Source of the DNA: Elstera sp044372965
GTDB lineage: Bacteria > Pseudomonadota > Alphaproteobacteria > Elsterales > Elsteraceae
Length of the DNA: 11,191 nt
Reading direction: 5' to 3'
NCBI RefSeq assembly: GCF_044372965.1
Contig: NZ_JBILQX010000117.1
Coordinates: forward strand, 1-11,191
The position numbers and the translations under genes were made by a program. Shown piece after piece: positions 5,474 to 11,191 of the stretch. The notes beneath the pieces were generated by a model. The model searched no databases, was not told where the DNA came from, and saw nothing but the letters and a program-made list of their open reading frames with translations. The first letter of the stretch is position 1. Every line of letters starts with the position of its first letter.

Positions 5474-7756
5474 ATGAACGATTTCTCCGATCTGCCCGAA
5501 CCCGGCACCCCCGACGATCTTCCCCCCTACCTCCTGGGGCTCAATCCGCCGCAACGCGACGCGGTGGAAGCCACGGAGGGGCCGGTGTTGGTGCTGGCAG
5601 GCGCGGGTACGGGGAAAACCCGCGTGCTGACCTCGCGCCTCGCCCATCTCATTCTAACGCGCCGCGCCCAGCCCTACCAAATTCTGGCCGTGACCTTCAC
5701 CAACCGCGCGGCGCGGGAAATGCGGGATCGCGTCGCCGCCCAAATCGGCCCGATGGCGCAGGATATTTGGCTGGGCACCTTCCACGCGCTGGCCGCCCGG
5801 CTGCTGCGCCGACACGCGGAGCTAGTCGGGCTGAAAAGCACCTTCAGCATTCTCGATACCGACGATCAGTTGCGCCTGCTGAAGCAAATCTTGCAGGCCA
5901 ATGCGGTCGATGAAAAACGCTGGCCCGCCAAACTGCTGCTCGGCACGATTGAGCGCTGGAAAGATCGCGGCCTCACCCCCGACAAGCTGTCCATCGACGA
6001 TGGCGGCGAGATGGCGGGCGGGCGGCTGGTCGATCTCTATCGTCAGTATCAGGACCGGCTGAAGATTCTGAACGCCTGCGATTTCGGCGATTTGCTGCTG
6101 CATATCGTCACCATCTTCCAGCAGCACCCGGACGTTCTGGCCGAATATCACCGCAAGTTCCGCTATATTCTGGTCGATGAGTATCAAGATACGAACGTGG
6201 TGCAGTACCTCTGGCTGCGGCTGCTGGCCCAACAGAGCAAGAATATCTGCTGCGTCGGCGATGATGACCAATCGATCTACGCCTGGCGCGGCGCGGAAAT
6301 CGACAATATCTTGAAGTTCGACAAGGATTTCCCCGGCGCGAAGATTGTGCGCCTGGAGCAAAACTACCGCTCGACTGCGCCGATTCTGGCCGCCGCCGGG
6401 CATCTCATCGCCCATAACGAAGGCCGTCTCGGCAAGACCCTGTGGACCGATAAAGACGGCGGCGCGCCGGTTAAAGTGCGCGGCGTTTGGGACGGGTCGG
6501 AAGAAGCGCGCGAAATCGGCGATGAAATCGAAAGCCTCCAGCGCGACGGCCACGGGCTTGGCTCAATGGCGATTCTGGTGCGCGCCGGGTTTCAGACGCG
6601 CGAGTTCGAAGAGCGGCTGCTCACCTTGGGCGTCCCCTACCGCGTCATCGGCGGCTTACGCTTCTATGAGCGCGCCGAAGTGCGCGATGCCATTGCCTAT
6701 CTGCGCCTGATCGCCCAGCCCGACGATGATCTTGCCTTTGAGCGCATCGTCAACGTCCCCCGGCGCGGCATTGGCGATGTGGCCTTGCAGACGCTGCACC
6801 GGGCGGCGCGGGGGGCGGGCCTCTCGCTCAGCCTCGCCGCTTATGAGGTTGTGGCGTCGGACGAGTTGAAACCAGCGGCGCGCAAGGCCGTGTCGGGTTT
6901 TCTGACCGATATCGACCGGTGGCGGCAACTGGCCCAGGGGCTTTCCGTCGCCGAACTCACCGAGCAGATTCTCGACGAATCGGGCTATACCGCCATGTGG
7001 CAGGCCGATAAATCGCCCGAAGCGCCGGGACGGTTGGAAAACCTCAAGGAACTGGTGCGCGCCGTCGAAGAGTTCGAAACCCTCCCCGCTTTCCTGGAAC
7101 ACGTCAGCCTCGTCACCGAGCGCGCCGAAAACAGCCAGGAGGAGCAGATCACCCTGATGACGCTCCACGCCGCCAAGGGGCTGGAATTCGACACCGTGTT
7201 TCTGCCCGGCTGGGAGGAGGGGGTGTTCCCCAATCAGCGCAGCCTGGATGAAAGCGGCGCGCGCGGGCTGGAGGAGGAACGCCGCCTCGCCTATGTCGGC
7301 ATCACACGGGCAAAAGCGCGCGCGTATATTTTCCACGCCGCCAATCGGCGCATTCATAATCAATGGCAATCGCTGCTGCCCTCGCGCTTCCTAGGCGAGT
7401 TACCGCAGGCGGATATCGATCTGTCCGCCGCCACCGGCCTCGCCGGGGCCTATAGGGCCAGTGTGGGGACGGGTGCGACCGAAACCTATAGCGGGGCGAG
7501 TTACGGCGGCGGCGCAAGCAACGGCGACCGCTGGGCCGCGCGGCGCGCCGCGCCCAGCCGGGGCCCCGTTATCGAAGGACGCGCGACCCGGCTCGCAACG
7601 GGCCAGTCGCCGCGCTTTCAGGTGGGCGACCGGGTTTTCCATCAAAAATTCGGCACCGGCACCGTGGACATCGCCGATGGCGATAAGCTGCAAGTCACTT
7701 TTGAGGCGGCGGGCGTGAAGCACGTTATGGCTGCATTTATCGAGAAAAGCGCGTAA
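5474..7756 (+). CDS. uvrD: ATP-dependent 3'-5' DNA helicase, UvrD/PcrA (superfamily 1)
   Basis: DNA-unwinding motor of nucleotide-excision and mismatch repair (760 aa). All SF1A motifs are intact: Q motif LNPPQRDAV (23-31), Walker A AGAGTGKT (42-49), Ia TFTNRAAREM (74-83), TFHALAARLL (102-111), Walker B VDEYQDTN (234-241), motif III VGDDDQSIYAWRG (261-273), motif IV LEQNYRS (294-300), motif V TLHAAKGLEFDTVFLPGWEE (563-582) and VI EERRLAYVGITRAK (601-614). A glycine- and alanine-rich linker (650-700) leads to a C-terminal Tudor-like module, VGDRVFHQKFGTGTV (717-731), which in PcrA/UvrD contacts RNA polymerase. The start is supported by family-like N-terminal sequence, but no good ribosome binding site precedes it; a TATAGA at 5462-5467 hints at a leaderless transcript. 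It follows the chemoreceptor by 45 bases with no terminator between, so some read-through is possible. Confidence 0.96.
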   Translation: MNDFSDLPEPGTPDDLPPYLLGLNPPQRDAVEATEGPVLVLAGAGTGKTRVLTSRLAHLILTRRAQPYQILAVTFTNRAAREMRDRVAAQIGPMAQDIWLGTFHALAARLLRRHAELVGLKSTFSILDTDDQLRLLKQILQANAVDEKRWPAKLLLGTIERWKDRGLTPDKLSIDDGGEMAGGRLVDLYRQYQDRLKILNACDFGDLLLHIVTIFQQHPDVLAEYHRKFRYILVDEYQDTNVVQYLWLRLLAQQSKNICCVGDDDQSIYAWRGAEIDNILKFDKDFPGAKIVRLEQNYRSTAPILAAAGHLIAHNEGRLGKTLWTDKDGGAPVKVRGVWDGSEEAREIGDEIESLQRDGHGLGSMAILVRAGFQTREFEERLLTLGVPYRVIGGLRFYERAEVRDAIAYLRLIAQPDDDLAFERIVNVPRRGIGDVALQTLHRAARGAGLSLSLAAYEVVASDELKPAARKAVSGFLTDIDRWRQLAQGLSVAELTEQILDESGYTAMWQADKSPEAPGRLENLKELVRAVEEFETLPAFLEHVSLVTERAENSQEEQITLMTLHAAKGLEFDTVFLPGWEEGVFPNQRSLDESGARGLEEERRLAYVGITRAKARAYIFHAANRRIHNQWQSLLPSRFLGELPQADIDLSAATGLAGAYRASVGTGATETYSGASYGGGASNGDRWAARRAAPSRGPVIEGRATRLATGQSPRFQVGDRVFHQKFGTGTVDIADGDKLQVTFEAAGVKHVMAAFIEKSA

Positions 7757-7855
7757 GATTATGAGGGTTTGCATTACCTTACGGTTCGATTCTCATTCTG
7801 TTAAGAAATATTGAGTCAGAATAAACGGGGTGCATCGCGGGGGGAGAGAGGACGC

Positions 7856-8485
7856 ATGATCGGTCGACCAATAGCAAAAGCCGGGCCTTCCCGCGCTAAG
7901 GTGCGGGACAAGCGGCTGAGCATGCCGAACCTCTTCATCGATCTGCGCGATAAAGTCTACCGCACCAATACCTGGGCCCCCGGTAAGCTGATTCTGTCGG
8001 ACTATGAGGGCGCGCTTGCGACCGGCGAAGATTTTTCCGGCGTGCTCAAAATCGGCGGCAGCCCAAAAGTGTTCCTGTTTGATGGGCACGCCGCGCGCGT
8101 CGATTACATCAATAAAAAACTCGCCGCGAGCTTCGAGTTGCACTCTGCCGAAGCGCAAGACCTGTTGGCCAAATACTATTCCGTTAAAGAAAATAACCCC
8201 GCCGCCGAACTTCCGCCGCTGCTCTTCAGCCTTGCCTACCGCACCGTCAATTGGTCGCTATCCGGGTTCCTCATTGGCAATTACGCCGGCAAACTGAAAA
8301 TCGGCCAGCAATTTTCCGGTATGATTCGGCTGGATAAAACCACGAAAGCTGGCTTTTTCCGCGCCGAAGTGAAGCGGCATGTTGGGGCGGTGCGCGGCCT
8401 TGGGGCACAGTTTCTCAGCCTGACGCCGGAAACGTTCGAGATGTTTGAAATCGCCATGAAGAAATCGGAAAGCGCGGGGAATTAA
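7856..8485 (+). CDS. Putative tandem PilZ-like protein
   Basis: A 209-aa cytoplasmic protein with a basic N-terminus (1-22), which I read as two PilZ-like units. Residues 35-62 and 128-155 align without a gap over 28 positions with 11 identities, including YRT, W, Y-x-G, L-x-x-G and FSG. The second unit has NWSLSG (132-137), matching the PilZ pattern (D/N)xSxxG, then FFRAEVKRHVGAVRGLGAQF (167-186), like the end of a PilZ barrel. The first has NTWAPG at the equivalent place, so its serine is replaced. A clear RxxxR motif is absent before the second unit; RDKVYR (31-36) before the first is off-spacing. Cyclic di-GMP binding is therefore doubtful. ATG 7856 has GGGGAG at 7841-7846, spacer 9; a second in-frame ATG lies at 7922. 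A hairpin covers the stop codon. Family assignment is my inference. Confidence 0.75.
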   Translation: MIGRPIAKAGPSRAKVRDKRLSMPNLFIDLRDKVYRTNTWAPGKLILSDYEGALATGEDFSGVLKIGGSPKVFLFDGHAARVDYINKKLAASFELHSAEAQDLLAKYYSVKENNPAAELPPLLFSLAYRTVNWSLSGFLIGNYAGKLKIGQQFSGMIRLDKTTKAGFFRAEVKRHVGAVRGLGAQFLSLTPETFEMFEIAMKKSESAGN

Positions 8486-8496
8486 TCCCCGCTTTC
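8468..8496 (+). terminator. Stem-loop at the end of the PilZ-like gene
   Basis: GCGGGGA (8474-8480) pairs with TCCCCGC (8486-8492) around the loop ATTAA, which contains the stop codon. GAAAGC (8468-8473) can instead pair with GCTTTC (8491-8496) with a 2-base bulge. Only three T residues and then C residues follow, so it may be a weak terminator or an mRNA end-protecting hairpin. Confidence 0.5.
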
Positions 8497-8517
8497 CCCC
8501 AACGGCAAAGCGCTTTA

Positions 8518-8529
8518 CGGTGCGCACCG
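8518..8529. other. Perfect 12-bp palindrome upstream of prmA
   Basis: CGGTGCGCACCG is fully symmetrical and ends 25 bases before the prmA ATG. It could be an operator or a short hairpin in the leader. No known regulator is recognised. Confidence 0.4.
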
Positions 8530-8554
8530 CTTCAAAACGCGGGTAAGGTCCATT

Positions 8555-9430
8555 ATGGCGCAAGAATATAAAATCATCCTCGTGGTTAAAGAAACCTCGG
8601 TGCAGCCCTTCGCCGATGCGCTGGACGATCTGTCGGTCGCGATTGCCGCCTTCGAGATCGTCCCCGGTGGCGATTGGCGGCTCGAAGCCTATGCGATTGA
8701 AGAACCGGAGGCCGCGACCGTCGCCGAGCGCCTAACGCTGGCTGCGACCGCCCACGGGCTGCCGCTGCCAAAGTTCGAGATCGAAGCGCTCCCGCAGACC
8801 GATTGGCTGGCGGAAAACCGCCGCTCCTTCCCGGCGCAAACCATCGGGCGCTTCTTTATCCACGGCTCGCATTTCGAAGGCCCGCCCCCATCGGGATCAA
8901 TACCGCTGCTGCTCGACGCCGCCACCGCCTTCGGGTCCGGCGAACATGAAACGACGCGCGGGTGCTTGATCGCCATCGACCGCATCGGCAAGCAGCGCCG
9001 CCCGAAAAAGCCGCTGGATGTGGGGTGCGGGTCCGGCATTTTGGCGCTCGCTATGGCCAAACGCTACCGCCGCAAAGTGATCGCCTCCGACCTCGACCGC
9101 GAATCGGTGCGCGTTGCGCGGGAGAATATGCGCCTGAACCGCGAAAGCGCCTGGGTACGGGTGGAGCATGGCGCGGGTTACCGCCTGCCGATCATCGGGC
9201 GGAACAAACCCTATGACTTGATCGTCGCCAATATTCTGGCGAAACCCCTGTGCCAATTGTCGAAAGACCTAAAGCGGCACCTGTCGAAAGACGGCACCGT
9301 TATTCTCTCGGGCCTGCTGCAAGCCCAGGAAACCATGGTTCTGTCGGCCCACCGCCGCCAGGGCCTGCGTCTGGTCAACCGTCAACGCCGCAAAGGCTGG
9401 AGCACGCTGACGCTCGCCGCGCGACGCTAA
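8555..9430 (+). CDS. prmA: Ribosomal protein L11 methyltransferase
   Basis: S-adenosylmethionine-dependent enzyme that trimethylates ribosomal protein L11 at several lysines and the N-terminus. The 291 aa fit the family. The N-terminal L11-recognition domain covers about 1-85. A linker leads to the conserved DAATAFGSGEHETTRGCL (121-138), the SAM motif LDVGCGSGILALAMAK (154-169) with acidic ASDLD (177-181), and the catalytic-domain motif IVANILAKPL (223-232), followed by VILSGLL (249-255). The family's usual GTGTHETT is GSGEHETT here, a mild change. The C-terminus (267-291) is unusually rich in arginine. ATG 8555 has only a modest AAGG at 8545-8548. It follows the stem-loop of the PilZ-like gene and a 12-bp palindrome. 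msrQ starts 63 bases after it in the same direction with no terminator, so cotranscription is possible. Confidence 0.95.
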   Translation: MAQEYKIILVVKETSVQPFADALDDLSVAIAAFEIVPGGDWRLEAYAIEEPEAATVAERLTLAATAHGLPLPKFEIEALPQTDWLAENRRSFPAQTIGRFFIHGSHFEGPPPSGSIPLLLDAATAFGSGEHETTRGCLIAIDRIGKQRRPKKPLDVGCGSGILALAMAKRYRRKVIASDLDRESVRVARENMRLNRESAWVRVEHGAGYRLPIIGRNKPYDLIVANILAKPLCQLSKDLKRHLSKDGTVILSGLLQAQETMVLSAHRRQGLRLVNRQRRKGWSTLTLAARR

Positions 9431-9493
9431 GGACCCTGTAACCTTCGCCCCGGTGCGTCCGAAGTCACTCTATATCCTATGAGGAGCGATGAC

Positions 9494-10354
9494 ATGGCCG
9501 CCCCGTGGCGAACCCGAAGCGGGCAGATTTCCGCGCTCAAGCTTGGCGTTTTCATCGGCCTTTTTTTACCGGCCCTTTGGCTCGCCCTGCGCTGGGCCGG
9601 GCTGGCGTCCGATCTTGGCCCGCGCCCGATAATGGAAACAATCCACCGCAGCGGCGATTGGGCCGTGCGCTTGTGGCTGATCTCCCTGGCGATTACCCCG
9701 CTGCGCCACCTGTTCCGCGCCGCGCCCTTGGTGCAGGTGCGCCGGATGGTGGGGGTTGCGGTCTTCGCCTATGCCGCCCTGCATTTCGCCCTCTATATCG
9801 CCGATCTCTCCTTCGACCTGTTGAAGGTCGCCTCCGAAATCTACCTGCGCTTTTACCTTACGATTGGCTTTGTCGCGCTGCTTGGCCTCGCGGCGATGGC
9901 GGCGACCTCGACCGATGGCATGCTGCGCCGAATGGGCGGGCGGGCGTGGCGGGGCTTGCATAGGCTCACCTATCCGCTCGCCGTGGTTGCCCTCGTGCAT
10001 TTCGGTTTGCAGTCGAAGCTAGACGTGAGCGAGCCGATGGTGATGACCGGGTTGCTGCTGTGGGTTCTGCTGCTGCGCTGGCCAAAAGCGCGCGGCGGAT
10101 GGGCGCTTGTGCCGGGCGTGATCGCTGTAGCCCTGGCAACGGCGGGGCTGGAAGCGCTTTGGTACAGTTTGCGCAGCGGTGCGCCGCTGATGGCGGTGCT
10201 CAGTGTGAATTTTTCGACCGGTCTCGGCGTGCGTCCGGCCCATTGGGTTGGGATTCTGACGGGGGCGGTCGCGCTCGCCGCCCTATTGTGGCAAGCGCGA
10301 CCGATAGAGGCTAGTCGCGGAAATTCTCGAACTGCAAAGGTTGCTCGATCTTAA
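9494..10354 (+). CDS. msrQ: MsrQ heme subunit / ferric-reductase-like membrane protein
   Basis: Inner-membrane heme protein that passes quinol electrons to the periplasmic methionine-sulfoxide reductase MsrP. The 286 aa contain about eight hydrophobic segments: roughly 15-35, 57-70, 84-104, 119-137, 158-172, 181-195, 204-223 and 250-267. Heme-ligand candidates are His97 (in FAYAALHFALYIADL), His156 and His169 (in LHRLTYPLAVVALVHF). NFSTGLGVRPAHWVG (239-253) is a recognisable late motif of the longer family members; E. coli MsrQ is about 75 residues shorter. ATG 9494 has GAGGAG at 9481-9486 with a 7-base spacer; an in-frame ATG at 9479 overlaps that site and is disfavoured. msrP, usually adjacent, is absent: the upstream gene is prmA. 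The last 44 bases overlap convergent yajQ. The basic tail after 270 lies in and just before the overlap. Confidence 0.88.
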   Translation: MAAPWRTRSGQISALKLGVFIGLFLPALWLALRWAGLASDLGPRPIMETIHRSGDWAVRLWLISLAITPLRHLFRAAPLVQVRRMVGVAVFAYAALHFALYIADLSFDLLKVASEIYLRFYLTIGFVALLGLAAMAATSTDGMLRRMGGRAWRGLHRLTYPLAVVALVHFGLQSKLDVSEPMVMTGLLLWVLLLRWPKARGGWALVPGVIAVALATAGLEALWYSLRSGAPLMAVLSVNFSTGLGVRPAHWVGILTGAVALAALLWQARPIEASRGNSRTAKVARS

Positions 10355-10796
10355 GCGTGCGCAACAGCGCGATGGCTTCTTGCAGATCGTCGCGCTTTTT
10401 GCCGGTTACGCGCAGCTCGTCGCCCTGAATGGCGACCTGGACCTTCATTTTCGAGTCCTTCACCGCGCGCGTAATCACTTTCGCCACGTCCTGCGGAATG
10501 CCCTGCTTGACGGTGATGACCTGGCGCACGCTATTGCCCATCGCTTTTTCGACGGTTTTATAATCGAGTGCGCTGGGTTCGATCTTGCGGCGGGTGAAAT
10601 GCACTTTCAGCAACTCGTGCATCTGATCGAGCTTCAACTGATCGTCGGCCAGAACGGTTAAATCATTGTCTTTGCGCGTAATTTCGCACTTCGACCCTTT
10701 GAAGTCGAAGCGCGTGCCGATTTCACGGATAATATTGCCTAGGGCATTATCGACTTCGGCAATATCGGTTTTCGACACAATATCGAAGGACGGCAT
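10311..10796 (-). CDS. yajQ: YajQ family nucleotide-binding protein
   Basis: Small cytoplasmic protein (161 aa, the normal length) with two ferredoxin-like halves. YajQ proteins bind nucleotides, and the Xanthomonas and Pseudomonas members bind cyclic di-GMP and influence virulence and biofilm genes. Here that is inferred only by family. Diagnostic stretches are MPSFDIVSKTDIAEVDNA (1-18), REIGTRFDFKGSK (24-36), LKLDQMHELLKVHFTRR (54-70), GNSVRQVITVKQGIPQDVAK (87-106) and KVQVAIQGDELRVTGKKRDD (118-137). All are standard, and the ending QPLQFENFRD is canonical. The start is set by GAGGAG at 10803-10808 on this strand, 6 bases before the ATG; the frame stays open upstream to 10991 but that sequence has no family resemblance. 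It is transcribed away from the Hsp20 gene, with a 230-base shared upstream region, and runs 44 bases into the msrQ end. Confidence 0.96.
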   Translation of the reverse strand: MPSFDIVSKTDIAEVDNALGNIIREIGTRFDFKGSKCEITRKDNDLTVLADDQLKLDQMHELLKVHFTRRKIEPSALDYKTVEKAMGNSVRQVITVKQGIPQDVAKVITRAVKDSKMKVQVAIQGDELRVTGKKRDDLQEAIALLRTLKIEQPLQFENFRD

Positions 10797-10876
10797 GGGT
10801 CGCTCCTCATAGATCGCAGACGGTTGGCGGCATTGAAAGGCCGGATGGGGTTCCGGGGGCAAGCAAAAAATCTTGC

Positions 10877-10889
10877 TTCGGAATCCGAA
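10877..10889. other. 13-bp palindrome between yajQ and hsp20
   Basis: TTCGGA-A-TCCGAA at 10877-10889 is perfectly symmetrical around one base. It lies 9 bases upstream of the Hsp20 -35 box and follows another inverted pair, AAGCAA (10861-10866) and TTGCTT (10873-10878). Its place suggests an operator serving one or both divergent genes; no known consensus is recognised. Confidence 0.4.
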
Positions 10890-10898
10890 TCTCTCCCC

Positions 10899-10927
10899 CT
10901 TGCAGCCCGGCGGGACGATTCCTATCT
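10899..10927 (+). promoter_or_regulatory. Sigma-32 (RpoH) type heat-shock promoter of the Hsp20 gene
   Basis: CTTG (10899-10902), an 18-base spacer and CCTATCT (10921-10927) fit the alphaproteobacterial heat-shock promoter pattern CTTG-N16-18-CYTATNTNNG, missing only its final G. Transcription would begin near 10934, leaving a leader of about 93 bases. Confidence 0.6.
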
Positions 10928-10934
10928 CCAATTC

Positions 10935-11020
10935 GTCGATGCCGAACTCGGGTCGACGCTGAAAACCGGATGCGCCCGAAAGGCGATCCACCCTTTTCCA
11001 TGTTGCTTCTCTAGGAGAAT
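10935..11020 (+). promoter_or_regulatory. Candidate ROSE-like RNA thermometer in the Hsp20 leader
   Basis: Three hairpins can be drawn. The first is GTCGA 10935-10939 with TCGAC 10953-10957, with CCGA/TCGG nested inside. The second is GGAT-CGCC (10968-10976, one bulged G) with GGCG-ATCC (10982-10989) and loop CGAAA. In the third, TTGCT (11003-11007) faces AGGA (11013-11016) across five bases with a bulged G, the conserved ROSE pairing; TTCTC/GAGAA (11007-11011, 11015-11019) is an alternative. Either form of the third hides the Shine-Dalgarno AGGAG at 11013-11017. The leader length also fits ROSE elements. Folding was done by eye. Confidence 0.55.
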
Positions 11021-11026
11021 ATGGCC

Positions 11027-11191
11027 ATGCGTACGCTTAATCTGAATCCGCTCTTCCGTTCCACCGTTGGGTTTGATCGTCTCATTCATTTGATGGATGC
11101 GGCCCAGCGGGCCGAGGATACGAGCGCCAGCTATCCGCCCTATAATATCGAAAAGCGTGCCGATGACCGCTATCGCATCACGATGGCCGTT
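11027..11191 (+). CDS. Hsp20-family small heat-shock protein, partial at the right edge
   Basis: ATP-independent holdase that keeps unfolding proteins soluble during heat stress. Only the first 55 residues are present, and the frame is still open at the window end. MRTLNLNPLFRSTVGFDRL is the hallmark N-terminus of the IbpA-like class in alphaproteobacteria, and YPPYNIEKRADDRYRITMAV (36-55) is the beginning of the alpha-crystallin domain. ATG 11027 is chosen because AGGAG at 11013-11017 lies 9 bases upstream and it gives the usual family start. The in-frame ATG at 11021 is only 3 bases from that site and would add Met-Ala. Upstream are a heat-shock promoter and a possible RNA thermometer. Confidence 0.93.
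   Translation, partial: MRTLNLNPLFRSTVGFDRLIHLMDAAQRAEDTSASYPPYNIEKRADDRYRITMAV

Noticed and set aside
4595..5647. 350-codon open frame on the minus strand within the chemoreceptor gene
   Set aside because: The histidine- and glycine-rich translation is typical of antisense to Ala/Asp-rich coding sequence, and the plus strand encodes an intact receptor signalling domain.
6656..7369. Minus-strand open frame opposite the helicase gene
   Set aside because: It lies opposite helicase motifs V and VI, which are fully conserved on the plus strand.
7752..7783. CGTAAG...CTTACG inverted pair at the end of uvrD as a terminator
   Set aside because: It is only a 6-bp stem with a 20-base loop and no T-run.
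9476..9488. 13-base identity CTATGAGGAGCGA upstream of both msrQ and yajQ (yajQ copy at 10800-10812, opposite strand)
   Set aside because: Both copies span the Shine-Dalgarno site, so the similarity is most simply explained by ribosome binding site convergence, not a regulatory repeat.
1..11191. CRISPR arrays, tRNA or rRNA genes, insertion sequences, toxin-antitoxin or defence genes
   Set aside because: No repeat-spacer pattern, transposase, cloverleaf or relevant protein motif was seen on either strand.

Overview
The window is an ordinary-looking, gene-dense stretch of a GC-rich chromosome from an alphaproteobacterium, most likely in or near the Rhodospirillales. The gene set points there: UbiK-type BMFP protein, YbjN protein and ProC in that order, a TetR/COQ9-fold protein, a phasin, a PrmA with the alphaproteobacterial look, YajQ and an Hsp20 beginning MRTLNLNPLFRSTVGFDRL. 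The regulatory signals agree: TAGGNT-like -10 boxes and a CTTG-N18-CCTATCT heat-shock promoter. The genus cannot be read from the sequence. There is no mobile element, CRISPR array, tRNA or rRNA, and no gene-free stretch longer than about 230 bases.

Layout. Bases 102-2636 hold ubiK, a YbjN-domain gene, proC (only 3 bases after ybjN) and a TetR/COQ9-like gene with its own probable promoter. Bases 2637-3273 hold a phasin gene with two TGC/GCA dyads resembling PhaR operators upstream and a strong intrinsic terminator downstream. Bases 3274-5428 hold a transmembrane methyl-accepting chemotaxis protein whose upstream region carries a very good Pho box. Bases 5474-7756 encode a UvrD/PcrA helicase. 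Bases 7856-8485 encode a protein that I read as two degenerate PilZ-like units in tandem. Next come prmA (8555-9430) and msrQ (9494-10354). The msrQ 3' end overlaps the convergent yajQ (minus strand, 10311-10796) by 44 bases. Divergent from yajQ, an Hsp20 gene starts at 11027 and runs off the right edge.

How the genes fit together. Most are independent housekeeping functions: quinone assembly, proline synthesis, DNA repair, ribosomal protein methylation and periplasmic methionine-sulfoxide repair. The links are regulatory. The phasin (carbon storage) lies beside a chemoreceptor with a Pho box, and phosphate limitation is a classic trigger of polyhydroxyalkanoate storage. Two proteins, the PilZ-like one and YajQ, belong to families tied to cyclic di-GMP. 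The Hsp20 leader has the full layout expected of a heat-controlled gene: a sigma-32-type promoter, then three predicted hairpins, the last of which hides the ribosome binding site in a ROSE-like pattern.

The points most worth following are the Pho-box chemoreceptor, the duplicated PilZ-like protein and the candidate RNA thermometer. I see no evidence of an entirely new multi-gene system.
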